From the NCBI RefSeq assembly GCF_900105005.1, contig NZ_LT629748.1, positions 1,488,001-1,552,000 on the forward strand: a DNA stretch of 64,000 bases, given 5' to 3'. Positions 46,709 through 56,129 of the stretch are shown one piece after another. Under the pieces are notes generated by a model, which worked only from the letters and a program-made list of their open reading frames with translations, searched no databases and had not been told where the DNA came from. This stretch comes from Halopseudomonas litoralis (GTDB lineage Bacteria; Pseudomonadota; Gammaproteobacteria; Pseudomonadales; Pseudomonadaceae). Numbering within the stretch: position 1 is the first letter of the stretch; every line of letters begins with the position of its first letter. Position numbers and translations under genes: made by a program.

Positions 46709-47737
46709 ATGAAAGCTTCCTTGCCATTGATGTCAATCACCGCCGGCCTCCTGCTGGCCACCGCACCGCTTCATGCCGCCGAACCGACGGCCAGTTACGG
46801 CCCGCAACTGCAGGGCTTCGACTACCCGCACCCGTTGCAGCGGTTCGAATTCGACTCCCAGGGTCAGACCTTGTCAATGGGTTATATGGATGTTGCCCCA
46901 ACCGCGCAGGCCAACGGTCGCACGATCGTGCTGATGCATGGCAAGAACTTCTGCGGCGCGACCTGGGAAGCGACCATCGACGTGCTGGCTGACCACGGCT
47001 ACCGCGTGATCGTGCCCGATCAGATCGGCTTCTGCAGCTCGACCAAGCCGGTGGGCTACCAATTCAGCTTCAACCAACTGGCCGCCACTACCCAGACACT
47101 GCTGGATTCTCTGGACGTTGACCAAGCCACCATCGCTGGCCATTCGATGGGTGGGATGCTGGCGGCACGCTATGCCTTGAGCTACCCGGATACCACCGAA
47201 CAACTGGTACTGGTCAACCCGATCGGGCTGGAGGACTGGCAGGCTGAAGGTGTGCCTTATGCCTCCATCGACCAGCTTTATCAAGGCGAGTTGAAGACGG
47301 ACTTCGACAGCATCAAGGCCTACCAGCAACGCGTCTATTACGACGGCGAATGGAAACCGGAGTATTCGCGCTGGGTGTCGATGCAGGCCGGCTTGTACGC
47401 CGGCCCCGGCCGCGAACAGGTGGCGATGAACCAGGCACAAACCTCTGACATGATCTTCACCCAGCCGGTAGTGCATGAGTTTGATCGCATCAAAGTGCCC
47501 ACTTTGCTACTGATCGGGGGAATGGACCGTACCGCTCCCGGTGCCAACCGCGCAAAACCCGACGTCGCGGCGCGGCTGGGTAACTATCCGGTATTGGGGC
47601 GCGATACCGCAGAGGCGATTCCCAACGCCACCCTGGTCGAGTTTCCGGAGCTGGGGCACTCGCCGCAGGTAGAGGCGCCGGACCGGTTCCACGAGGCGCT
47701 GCTGCGTGGGCTGAACAACGAAATGGAACAAGACTGA
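46709..47737 (+). CDS. Periplasmic alpha/beta hydrolase
   Basis: 342 residues with a signal peptide (LPLMSITAGLLLATAPLHAA). The nucleophile elbow is TIAGHSMGGMLAARYA with Ser at about residue 155, preceded by the oxyanion-hole region VLMHGKNFCGATWE. The His near the end lies in ELGHSPQVEAPDRFHEAL. It resembles periplasmic/secreted hydrolases of the epoxide-hydrolase/carboxylesterase branch. The substrate is unknown. The start has GAGG 4-5 bases upstream. Confidence 0.82.
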   Translation: MKASLPLMSITAGLLLATAPLHAAEPTASYGPQLQGFDYPHPLQRFEFDSQGQTLSMGYMDVAPTAQANGRTIVLMHGKNFCGATWEATIDVLADHGYRVIVPDQIGFCSSTKPVGYQFSFNQLAATTQTLLDSLDVDQATIAGHSMGGMLAARYALSYPDTTEQLVLVNPIGLEDWQAEGVPYASIDQLYQGELKTDFDSIKAYQQRVYYDGEWKPEYSRWVSMQAGLYAGPGREQVAMNQAQTSDMIFTQPVVHEFDRIKVPTLLLIGGMDRTAPGANRAKPDVAARLGNYPVLGRDTAEAIPNATLVEFPELGHSPQVEAPDRFHEALLRGLNNEMEQD

Positions 47738-47743
47738 CACGGA

Positions 47744-47785
47744 CTCCATCCACCGGCGCCATCCGAGTAGTGCCGGTGGATGGAG
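47744..47785. terminator. 14-bp inverted repeat after the hydrolase gene
   Basis: CTCCATCCACCGGC at 47744-47757 and its exact complement at 47772-47785 begin 6 bases after the stop codon. It is a strong hairpin without a T-run, so it probably stops transcription or protects the mRNA end. Confidence 0.6.
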
Positions 47786-48042
47786 ATCCTGTGCAAAGCA
47801 GACTTGTCCATTCCGGCCAAGGCAGCCATGAATCTGCAGAGAATCCAGCTCCGGTGCGATTATGAAGAAAAAATGGCCGTAAGGGTTGCCTGGAAGGAAA
47901 AGTAAGTCCATAATTGCGTCCGTTGTTTAGGCAACTGTTGCGGAAAGCTTTTTACAATCAAAGAGTTAGATGCTTGATTGAAATCTCGTTTCCCGCTCCA
48001 GTTTTCGTTGCACTGCATCTGCAGTACAACAGCCCCCTTCGA

Positions 48043-48116
48043 GGCCGGGTGGCAGAGTGGTCATGCAGCGGATTGCAAATCCGTGAACGCCGGTTCGATT
48101 CCGACCTCGGCCTCCA
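48043..48116 (+). tRNA. tRNA-Cys (GCA)
   Basis: A full cloverleaf of 74 bases can be drawn with an encoded CCA: acceptor GGCCGGG/CTCGGCC with one G-T pair, discriminator T, D-stem GCA/TGC, anticodon stem GGATT/AATCC around GCA, and a GGTTCGATTCC T-arm. Anticodon GCA gives cysteine. A terminator follows. Confidence 0.93.
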
Positions 48117-48121
48117 GTATT

Positions 48122-48156
48122 AAAGCCCCGCAGGCTCTACGTTTGCGGGGCTTTTT
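48122..48156 (+). terminator. Rho-independent terminator of tRNA-Cys
   Basis: AAAGCCCCGCA pairs with TGCGGGGCTTT at 48144-48154 and is followed by a short T-run ending at 48156. It lies right behind the tRNA. Confidence 0.85.
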
Positions 48157-48270
48157 GTTTGTTCGGATTTTTTCGAATAATTTCCGCATTTCCCCAATCG
48201 TTTCCGCAACCCTATTAATCCTCGAATGGTAGAGCCGCCAGTCACTGAATTCGACTAGCTGGTGCGTGCA

Positions 48271-48966
48271 TTAAACCGAGCTTATCTTGTTAACGCTGGA
48301 AATGGCCCTGCCATCCCAGATCATTTCATAGTGAGTCGATTGCACCATCGAGCGCACAGGCCGTGGCGTAAAGAGCCCCCAGCAAATATTGCCTGGACTG
48401 CGGACCGACTTGTATCTGAGTCCCGGGACGCGAGCCTGTTTCAGTTTGGCTCCAGCGACGCGGGCGGCGGCATAGCTGTCGGCATCATAGATTGGGTGCT
48501 CAGCAGCTATATCGGTCAAATCGCGCATGCCGGTTTGATCAAACTTGCAGCACAAACCTCGCAACAGCACGCGATCAAAGGCGAGTCCCTCCACTCCAGC
48601 CCAGTAGCTTTGCTGGTGACATTGCACCTCCGCCAGTGCGGTGGTGATAGTGTCAGCCAGATATAGAATGCCGAAACTGCCGTCACTGAAGCGTGAACCG
48701 GCTGGGTTGATATGAGTGAACGGTGCCACCGCATAGGAGCACCCCGGGCTGCCGAAGGGGATATCGCTTCTCGAAACGAACTCAAGCCGGCCAGCCTCAT
48801 TCAGCAGGCGGGGGTTGGTGCGCGCCTGCAGTTCATACAGGACCTCGAACTCCTCCGGATCTGCCACATCGTCAAACAGGGCGATGGGCGGGTACTTCGA
48901 GTTGACCAGCCGGTAACTGGTCGCCTGAGCGGAGTCGACATCTGACAGCTCATCCCAGTTCACCAC
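48271..48966 (-). CDS. RES-domain toxin of a RES-Xre toxin-antitoxin pair
   Basis: 231 residues, typical of RES toxins. The domain shows SYRLVNSKYPP near the N-terminus, GSRFSDGSFGILYLADTITTALAEV with the family's Arg-Phe-Ser and Glu positions, and ARVPGLRYKSVRSPGNICW near the C-terminus. RES toxins deplete NAD+ (known for P. putida and M. tuberculosis members). The start overlaps the 3' end of the antitoxin gene by 7 bp. Confidence 0.83.
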   Translation of the reverse strand: MVNWDELSDVDSAQATSYRLVNSKYPPIALFDDVADPEEFEVLYELQARTNPRLLNEAGRLEFVSRSDIPFGSPGCSYAVAPFTHINPAGSRFSDGSFGILYLADTITTALAEVQCHQQSYWAGVEGLAFDRVLLRGLCCKFDQTGMRDLTDIAAEHPIYDADSYAAARVAGAKLKQARVPGLRYKSVRSPGNICWGLFTPRPVRSMVQSTHYEMIWDGRAISSVNKISSV

Positions 48967-49361
48967 ATCGCCCCTCGCAGCCCGTCAATTCGGCGGAAAG
49001 TCTCGTAAAGCGATGCAAAACTGCCCTCTGCCATGACATCCAATGGCTTGCGGCCATTGAAGAAGGCGTTGTGATTGGGCAACTTGACGAAGCCATACAC
49101 GTTGTCAGGATTGTCGAACACAAGCCGGAGTGTGGCATGGATGTTGAGCACATAGCTGACTCTATCGAGCTGATCATTATCCAGCGTAATGGTCCCGTTA
49201 CCCGCTTTGGCTCGAGCAAGGGTGCTGCTCGAAACACGGAGAGTCCTGGCCATCTGCTCGCGTAACGCACCCCAGCGCTCCATGATAGTTATCGCGGTGC
49301 GCAAGCCTGCAGTGCTTTGATGCTTTTCAGCTGTGATCCTTTGGATGTCTGCTAATGACAT
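48960..49361 (-). CDS. Xre/MbcA/ParS-type antitoxin
   Basis: 133 residues. An N-terminal helical HTH region (ERWGALREQMARTLRVSSSTLARAKAGNGT) precedes the MbcA/ParS C-terminal domain (YVLNIHATLRLVFDNPDNVYGFVKLPNHNAFFNGRKPLDVM), whose GRKPLDVM motif is diagnostic. It lies upstream of and overlapping the RES gene, the normal order of this type II module. Start 49361 (MSLADIQR) is preferred; a 34-residue in-frame extension has no domain signature. It is likely to repress its own operon. Confidence 0.83.
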   Translation of the reverse strand: MSLADIQRITAEKHQSTAGLRTAITIMERWGALREQMARTLRVSSSTLARAKAGNGTITLDNDQLDRVSYVLNIHATLRLVFDNPDNVYGFVKLPNHNAFFNGRKPLDVMAEGSFASLYETFRRIDGLRGAMW

Positions 49362-49437
49362 TGTGTCTTCCCGCCATGCCGCTCGTTGTCTGTAGACTGC
49401 AAGTGAAGAATAGCATATCTGCAGACTACACTTAGCT

Positions 49438-49824
49438 TCAGCGGACGATGCTGTCGTATTCATCTTCCAGCATCAAGAAGATCAACTCAGACGTGGTTAC
49501 TCCTCTGGAGGCGGCAATGACATGCAGCATCTCACGCGCCTGCGCTGTTACTTCGGTGCGCACCATGCGCATGCAGGGTGCTGCTCTAGCACGCTCTGAT
49601 ATAACAGCTTCCCGCGCGCGTCTGGCAGAAAGTGCTTTCTGCAAGCGCGTGCGAGACTCCGAATCCAGTTGCTGGTCGACCAGTTTCTGCATCTGCTCGG
49701 CTGTATCCAGCAGTTCAATCAGCTGATAACGCAGCGATAACCGGCCAGCTTTTATCTGCCCAAGGAGCCACTGCCGGGCCCAGTACACTTCCTTGCGACT
49801 TCGCAATTGAAATAGCTTCTTCAT
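49438..49824 (-). CDS. Hypothetical RHH-like protein
   Basis: 128 residues. The N-terminal half is helical and basic (WARQWLLGQIKAGRLSLRYQL). The C-terminal 40 residues (MVRTEVTAQAREMLHVIAAS, then TTSELIFLMLEDEY) look like a ribbon-helix-helix or similar small DNA-binding fold. It lies upstream of the RES-Xre locus in the same direction but separated by 76 bp. No family is recognised. Confidence 0.55.
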   Translation of the reverse strand: MKKLFQLRSRKEVYWARQWLLGQIKAGRLSLRYQLIELLDTAEQMQKLVDQQLDSESRTRLQKALSARRAREAVISERARAAPCMRMVRTEVTAQAREMLHVIAASRGVTTSELIFLMLEDEYDSIVR

Positions 49825-49949
49825 CAGCTAACACCTCTGTTCTATGCAGTAGAATTCTATGGTGTAGAAGATAAAAAATAACTATTTTATCCGCTCTTGC
49901 GGAAATACCTGTTGGCCAAGCCTCAATTCAACGATGGAGCAGGTCATTC

Positions 49950-50318
49950 CTAGCCGACGTTCTTGCGGCCCAGCTCGATATATTCCTCGCGTAGTGCTTT
50001 GAGCTCCTTTGCGTTCCGATCTTCCAGCGACAACAGATGGTCGTGCGCACCCTGGGTGGCATGTAACAATGCATCCAGTTTGATATGGATTTCATCTGTA
50101 TCGCGGTTCTGTGTGTTCTGGATCAGGAAAACCATCAGAAAAGTAATGATCGTTGTGCTGGTATTAACGATCAGTTGCCAGGTGTCGTTAAATCCCCAAA
50201 GGGGGCCGCTGCCCGCCCAGACGACGATGCCGGCGATAGCAAGGGCAAAGGTGGGGCCGCTGCCGGCTTTGTCGGCAAGCCATTCAGACGCGCATTCGAA
50301 CATTCCTTTCTTGGTCAT
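49950..50318 (-). CDS. Low-affinity iron permease-family membrane protein
   Basis: 122 residues. Two membrane segments (TFALAIAGIVVWAGSGPLWG and WQLIVNTSTTIITFLMVFLI) precede the motif NTQNRDTDEIHIKLDALL, which is diagnostic of PF04120. A C-terminal amphipathic helix follows. Despite the family name, bacterial members have no proven iron transport role. Confidence 0.83.
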   Translation of the reverse strand: MTKKGMFECASEWLADKAGSGPTFALAIAGIVVWAGSGPLWGFNDTWQLIVNTSTTIITFLMVFLIQNTQNRDTDEIHIKLDALLHATQGAHDHLLSLEDRNAKELKALREEYIELGRKNVG

Positions 50319-50407
50319 GTGTGCACCCTCAGTGTTAAGACAATAATTTATAGACCATCGCTCGGGAATATTTATCCGGACATGATCGCCTTGCCTCTCT
50401 TACCGGC

Positions 50408-50770
50408 CGAGTAGCGGGTACCGACGATCCAGTGACCAGCAATTTCCTCGCCAGTGTGGTGGGGACTACGGTGTTAAGCGTCTTGGTGCTGTTCAACTGG
50501 CGCACGCCTGCCGTAACGGACATAGGGATGATGATCGGCTTTGGATGCGTTACCACGCGTGGTCATCTGTTGCTGACCCACGCGAACCGCTTTGCTAGCG
50601 CGGCAACCTTGAGGCCCTTTACCTATGGCCAGATCGTCTTTGCAGAACGTGTTGGTTTCATCGCCTTCGATCAAGCTCCTGACTTTGGCGTGATGCTCGG
50701 CATCGGGATGATCATCGCCAGTGGTCTCGGTATCGGTTATATCCAAGGCAGGGCGAGCGCGTTTAAATAG
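50408..50770 (+). pseudogene. Truncated EamA/DMT transporter (C-terminal fragment)
   Basis: The frame reads GTDDPVTSNFLASVVGTTVLS, then GHLLLTHANRFASAATLRPF, FTYGQIVFAE and MIIASGLGIGYIQGR: the last four helices of a DMT-type (EamA) exporter. The N-terminal half, about 150 residues, is missing, and no start codon with a good ribosome-binding site precedes it except an in-frame GTG at 50432. It is probably a non-functional remnant. Confidence 0.65.
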
Positions 50771-50912
50771 TGGTTGTGAGGAAATGGATGACGCCGCCCA
50801 GATGGACGGCGTAGTGCTGCTGAGGGAGGCTGCATGACTAATGGTGGCCTTCCTGCTCAGCCATATATGCTGAGCAGGCGCGTCGGAGTTAGGATTGAAT
50901 GGGCAGGGGTAT

Positions 50913-51179
50913 TCAAAGCGGGTCACTTCTATCGGGAATATCCGGCTCATTCGACCCCGGCACTGTCCCAGGCGGCTGCGTCTGAGGCGTCGGTACGATA
51001 TCCGGACCTGGATCTGGGGCTGGTGTCTTCGCGGGATCCTCTTGCGGAACATCATCCGGCCCCGGAGGCTTCGTGGGCGCAGGCTCCGGAGGTGTTCCCG
51101 GGTTCGGCCCTTGCTCGGGACGATGGTCACGCACCGGCTGTCGATGCCCTTGTGGACGATCAATCGGCTCAATACTCAT
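50913..51179 (-). CDS. Small proline-rich hypothetical protein
   Basis: 88 residues, about a third Pro, with acidic and basic residues interspersed (PEPAPTKPPGPDDVP, TPAPDPGPDIVPTP). It is disordered and has no signal peptide. The ATG at 51179 is preceded by a perfect AGGAGG, which argues that it is translated. Similar low-complexity proteins occur in pseudomonads. Function unknown. Confidence 0.6.
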   Translation of the reverse strand: MSIEPIDRPQGHRQPVRDHRPEQGPNPGTPPEPAPTKPPGPDDVPQEDPAKTPAPDPGPDIVPTPQTQPPGTVPGSNEPDIPDRSDPL

Positions 51180-51399
51180 CACTTACCTCCTGAAGAATCC
51201 GAGTGGCTCTTCCCATTGGAGGCAGCGCGAGGGTGATGGTTCAGACTTCGGCTCGGCCTGAGCACGGCAGAAAGTTCTTGTTACACCGATATGATCTGTG
51301 TAACATTCTGAATCTCTTGGAGTTATGGTCGGATTCATTGTCCGCCACCCGAGCTCGCTACCGAGCGCAGTAAGGTATTACTCAAACAAGTGCCAGCCA

Positions 51400-51486
51400 G
51401 CCCGGATGGCGAAATTGGTAGACGCAAGGGACTTAAAATCCCTCGGAGGCAACTCCGTGCCGGTTCGATTCCGGCTCCGGGCACCA
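51400..51486 (+). tRNA. tRNA-Leu (UAA), attachment site of the downstream element
   Basis: 87 bases with acceptor GCCCGGA/TCCGGGC, a class II long variable arm (CGGAGGCAACTCCG), anticodon loop CTTAAAA (UAA), GGTTCGATTCC T-arm and encoded CCA at 51484-51486. A tyrosine-integrase gene ends 71 bp away, the arrangement of a phage or island integrated into the tRNA 3' end. Confidence 0.93.
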
Positions 51487-51557
51487 TTTAAATCAAGTGT
51501 TTATCCTGATCTTGCATAATCATCAGCGGTCCGCAAAATATCAGATGGTCCGCAATC

Positions 51558-52589
51558 CTATCTCGTCGGCTCCACCTTCTTGCCTTTCCGGTTGCGCACA
51601 TAGTGCTCTGTCATGGTCACCGTAGTGTGCCCGAGCTGATCCCTGGCCTGCATGATATCTCCGCTGGATTCGGCTTTATCGGTCCCTGCTTTCGCCCGCA
51701 AATCTCGCAGCTGAAACGCTGACTTGGGAATACCTGCATCCTCTCTGGCCTTGTCGAACCGAGTGCGCAACATACTGGCGCTCATAGGCTCGCCGTCGGC
51801 CGCCACGACCAGTCTGGTAGAACGCACTTTGTGGCCTGCCTTACGCGCCTTAATTCTGACAATCAACAACGCCAGCTCGCCCATAAGCTCGATGCGTCGC
51901 TTTGCCGCTGTCTTTCCCTGTTTAATCCAAATCTGCCCATCCCTGATATCTCGCTCATCCATTAGCCTCACATCGGTCACCCGCTGGCCCGTCAGATATG
52001 CCAGATCCATGGCATCCTGCAGGCCGACTTCCGCCTTGTCATACACTGTTTTGTATAGCGAATCCTCAATGTACACATCCCGGCCAGTTTCTTTGTTGCC
52101 CTTCACGCCAGCGCATGGGTTGGCCAAGGCCGTATAGCCCATCTCCCGGGCGAAATTCCATATTGCTGACAGCAGTGCCTTCTCTCGGTTGGCTCGTACC
52201 GGTGCAGAGCTTCTCCAGCGCAGGTACTGGCGAACGTGCTGGGGCTGTATCGCATCGAGCGGTGCAGGCGGGTCATTGAAGAACGCCAGCAGGTTCTTCA
52301 GTTCACGCAGATTGTCTTTCTGGGTGGCGGGGGATTTGGTGGGCACCACCTCAACCAGATAGCGGTCAGCCACGTACTTGAAAGTGATGACCTCTTGAAC
52401 CCGGGCGTCAGCAGTCCGATCGCGCTCGAATTCCGCATATTTCATGATAGCCAGGCCGTAATCACTGCCCAGCGGGATCTCTTTTCTCGGCTTCCCGCCT
52501 GTATCGTAGTAATAGTATTTTTTGCCGCTGGGCTTTAATCGTTCCCTGAACCGGGGAATAGCCCCCGGCCTTGACGGTTTTCTTCCCAT
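51558..52589 (-). CDS. Phage-type tyrosine integrase
   Basis: 343 residues. The Arm-binding/core-binding half is followed by the catalytic domain with Arg in LTGQRVTDVRLM, the LRDLRAKAG form of the HxxR box, His in QLGHTTVTMTEHYV and the nucleophile Tyr in the same stretch. It catalyses site-specific integration, here at tRNA-Leu. It is the 3'-most gene of the leftward block, next to a DUF4224-type partner. Confidence 0.9.
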   Translation of the reverse strand: MGRKPSRPGAIPRFRERLKPSGKKYYYYDTGGKPRKEIPLGSDYGLAIMKYAEFERDRTADARVQEVITFKYVADRYLVEVVPTKSPATQKDNLRELKNLLAFFNDPPAPLDAIQPQHVRQYLRWRSSAPVRANREKALLSAIWNFAREMGYTALANPCAGVKGNKETGRDVYIEDSLYKTVYDKAEVGLQDAMDLAYLTGQRVTDVRLMDERDIRDGQIWIKQGKTAAKRRIELMGELALLIVRIKARKAGHKVRSTRLVVAADGEPMSASMLRTRFDKAREDAGIPKSAFQLRDLRAKAGTDKAESSGDIMQARDQLGHTTVTMTEHYVRNRKGKKVEPTR

Positions 52590-52590
52590 C

Positions 52591-52785
52591 TTATGATGCC
52601 TTTCTTGGTTTCCATTCTGAGATGGCAGCCTTCTCGGGCCGCTGCTCTACTGCCGCCTTGGTCACACTTGGCCAGCCGCTTTTCTTGATCGTGTGCCGGA
52701 TTCCATTCTGGCGCAAATTCGCCAGCTGACCGGCTTTTTGTTTGGCTCCAGTCAGGTCGCACAGCTCTTCATGGGTGAGAAACAT
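52591..52785 (-). CDS. DUF4224-type small phage protein (putative excisionase-like)
   Basis: 64 residues. FLTHEELCDLTGAKQKAGQLANLRQNGI is the DUF4224 start signature, and proteins of this family usually lie directly upstream of integrases. It may act as a recombination directionality factor, which is inferred from position only. It overlaps the next gene by 17 bp. Confidence 0.75.
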   Translation of the reverse strand: MFLTHEELCDLTGAKQKAGQLANLRQNGIRHTIKKSGWPSVTKAAVEQRPEKAAISEWKPRKAS

Positions 52786-53077
52786 GATTATGCCTCCCGG
52801 CGTATAGGGTGATGCCGATTAAAAGGGGTGGGGGTTGCCTGTACTTGCTGGGGCGTAGGCCTTTCATGGGATCGAGCCCGCCCCACACAGGGTTAACGAT
52901 CAAGGATTGCCCATCGCGGCCAGCCCTCAAGAACTCCGCGCACTTGACGATCGCGACTGGCTTGCCGTTGTAGCTGTATCTGCCGATAACCGGGTACCGA
53001 TCAAAGGGCAGGGCGCTGCAGTCTCGATCCCGGTTGGTGCAGGTGGCGCACATGCCACCTTTAGGTTGATGAGTCAT
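52769..53077 (-). CDS. Phage hypothetical protein, Cys-rich start
   Basis: 102 residues. A short metal-site-like stretch (GGMCATCTNRDRDCSALPF) is followed by YSYNGKPVAIVKCAEFLRAG. Similar proteins lie between integrase and early genes of Pseudomonas prophages. It overlaps both neighbours. Function unknown. Confidence 0.65.
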   Translation of the reverse strand: MTHQPKGGMCATCTNRDRDCSALPFDRYPVIGRYSYNGKPVAIVKCAEFLRAGRDGQSLIVNPVWGGLDPMKGLRPSKYRQPPPLLIGITLYAGRHNHVSHP

Positions 53078-53523
53078 GGCTTCTTATCCCTGTTTCGCTT
53101 TGCCAGCGCCCACTTCTTGTCTCCGGCTGGCGGTGCTGGTAGCACATCCTCCGGTAGTATCCCTTCCTTGCAGTGAGGGCAGAGCGGGACACTCTTTTGC
53201 TTTCGCCACGCCTCATCCATGGCCTTTGCGGCCCTTCCTCGGACTTGATACCTGGCCGCCTCTTGAGCTGCTTTATGCTCTGCCCGGATCTTCTTGCTGG
53301 CACCGTCGTGGAATTGAACCAGGCCGATAAAAGCATCGAACGGCTCAACATCGGTTTCGCAGTCGTTGCAGTAAACCCGACGCTCCCTTTCGTCATAGGT
53401 AAGGCGCAGGTGCCTGCAGGTCTTTATGGGGCGTCGGGTCAAGCCACGGGCTATGCGCAGGTCGCCGATATCAACGACCTTTACGCCATACAGGTATTCG
53501 TGAGGGTCAATTGGCGCAGTCAT
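53074..53523 (-). CDS. Phage zinc-finger-like hypothetical protein
   Basis: 149 residues. A first Cys pair (RVYCNDCETDVEPFDA) and second (PLCPHCKEGILPED) could bind zinc; between them is a helix rich in Glu, Ala and Arg. A start at MTAPIDPHEYLYG (53523) is chosen because it overlaps the upstream gene end; longer forms lack support. ATGA overlap with the next gene. Function unknown. Confidence 0.65.
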   Translation of the reverse strand: MTAPIDPHEYLYGVKVVDIGDLRIARGLTRRPIKTCRHLRLTYDERERRVYCNDCETDVEPFDAFIGLVQFHDGASKKIRAEHKAAQEAARYQVRGRAAKAMDEAWRKQKSVPLCPHCKEGILPEDVLPAPPAGDKKWALAKRNRDKKP

Positions 53524-53725
53524 GGCTGGCCTCCAGATCCCGCAGATATACATCGGCCTGGATGCTGGCCGCGCCCATCTCATCAACGGCTGTGAACGCG
53601 GCGCTGATGGGCTGGTGGGACGCGCTTATCAATCGGACGCACTCTTTCAGGTGCTGGCGCAGCATTTTGTTTTCAGCTTTCAGGGCGGCAACTTCCGGGG
53701 TGTCGGTGAAAAGGTCAGTCTTCAT
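53507..53725 (-). CDS. Small coiled-coil phage protein
   Basis: 72 residues. A heptad-like leading segment (VAALKAENKMLRQHLKECVRLI) suggests a short coiled coil. It overlaps the genes on both sides by 17 and 11 bp, so it is part of the coupled block. Function unknown. Confidence 0.6.
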   Translation of the reverse strand: MKTDLFTDTPEVAALKAENKMLRQHLKECVRLISASHQPISAAFTAVDEMGAASIQADVYLRDLEASHDCAN

Positions 53726-53903
53726 CGTTGGCCTCCTGCTGCTTTTCACGGAATACCCACTTCACCCCCGGCCGCGTTGTCCGTGTTCGCTCAACAACCT
53801 GCAACCATGCGATTCCGGGCTGGTCTATCAACGGAACGGGCCGCCACGCGAACCACCGGTGCCAGCGCCATTCCTCCGACCGGTACTTGTATCCGATGAT
53901 CAT
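53715..53903 (-). CDS. Small aromatic-rich phage protein
   Basis: 62 residues with many Trp (EEWRWHRWFAWRPV, IAWLQVVER). This RRWFAWRPV-type pattern recurs in small prophage proteins. It overlaps its neighbours (ATGA at 53900-53903). Function unknown. Confidence 0.6.
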   Translation of the reverse strand: MIIGYKYRSEEWRWHRWFAWRPVPLIDQPGIAWLQVVERTRTTRPGVKWVFREKQQEANDED

Positions 53904-54214
53904 GCATCGCCTCCTTGCTGCTCCCGGTGGGCGGATAGGGCGGCTCGGGCTGCCATGAGTATCTTCCGCACATCGTCGCGAGATTGGCGTGTCATGTTAT
54001 CGTGAATATCAGGGATCACATCCGCCAGATCTTCGAGCGCCTCTGCCAGACCGCCCACGTACGGCCCATCAGTCTCCCGGTGGGCGGATAGGGCCTCCTC
54101 AAATTCACGGCGTATCCGCTCCCGATCTCGATACAAGGTCCACTCGCAGCAATGCACGTCGGGATCGAGGGTTGAGGGTTTATCGGCGTCTATCCTCGGC
54201 ACGATCTTATCCAT
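53900..54214 (-). pseudogene. 3' part of a phage gene split by the IS3 element
   Basis: 104 codons from an ATG at 54214 that lies 2 bp inside the IS left flank. Removing the IS and one copy of its 3-bp duplication joins this frame in phase to the ORF ending at 55450, restoring one 261-residue protein. The ATG here is thus an internal codon, not the real start. The sequence includes the repeated segment EALSAHRE/AALSAHRE. Translation from this ATG could still occur. Confidence 0.75.
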
Positions 54215-54283
54215 AATGTAGTGGTCTACTAATCCCGGACACCAACGTAGGTGGTAAAATTGCCGCCATAAGCGAGGTGTCAG

Positions 54284-55446
<1,163 letters not shown>

Positions 55447-55449
55447 CCA

Positions 55450-55926
55450 CTACATAAGCGCATAAACCAACCCGCTCACGTCCGGCGCTGCGGGTGGGGC
55501 GGTGTAGTCATCCGCTTGGCATTCAGGGTATGGCCTGTCGCCTTGATCGAATGACTCTGGGGTCTGGCCTGTGGTCCAGCCGATTACTCCCTGACCATTG
55601 CAGCTCTGGCACTTGCCAGACTGCTCCACCTGCTGCTCTACAGGCCGCGGAGATGCCGCCACCAGGTCAGCAGGGTAGACGCGATCCACCATTCTCGTCG
55701 TAACTACCGGCGACGGCTTCCAGTCTTCGGGAATGCTCACTGGTCTTTGTGCCTGCTCGGCCTGTTGCTCGGGCGCAGGCGCGGCGGCGATAGCCTCGCG
55801 CAACCGGGATCGCCACCAGAAGCTTTTCTGACCCGGACCACGGTCGCCGAACTCCATGCCGTCGAATTCGCCCTCGCCAAGCAGGAACTTGATCAGCTCC
55901 ACCGGCACCAATTTGTACTCGCTCAT
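55450..55926 (-). pseudogene. 5' part of the phage gene split by the IS3 element
   Basis: From ATG 55926 (MSEYKLVPV) to a TAG supplied by the IS terminal repeat at 55450. The part has a CxxC-type cluster (GKCQSCNGQGVIGW, PYPECQADDY) and a Pro/Ala-rich tail. Without the IS it continues in frame as MDKIVPRID at 54214, giving 261 residues. It overlaps the upstream gene by ATGA. Function unknown; such Cys-rich proteins are frequent in prophage early regions. Confidence 0.75.
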
Positions 55927-56129
55927 GATTTCCACTCCCCAGTATGCATGTTGAAGTCGCGCAACTCCTTTTTCAGGTCGCGCAGAATGTAATTCGGTAT
56001 GTCTGCGCTGCGCAGTCGGCCTCGAAGCAGGCGGGCCATCTGTCCTGCCACCCTGTCGGCGCGGCGGATGGTGGTGTGCGCTTGCTCTACGGCGCCCACC
56101 ATCTGGTCGAAGCTGATCTGGTCAGTCAT
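55923..56129 (-). CDS. Small helical phage protein
   Basis: 68 residues starting MTDQISFDQMVGAVEQ; helical and basic throughout (RRADRVAGQMARLLRGRLRS). Start 56129 overlaps the upstream gene's stop as ATGA. Function unknown. Confidence 0.6.
   Translation of the reverse strand: MTDQISFDQMVGAVEQAHTTIRRADRVAGQMARLLRGRLRSADIPNYILRDLKKELRDFNMHTGEWKS

Noticed and set aside
50834..51236. + strand ORFs over the proline-rich gene
   Set aside because: They mirror a repetitive GC-rich minus-strand coding sequence that has a perfect AGGAGG site.
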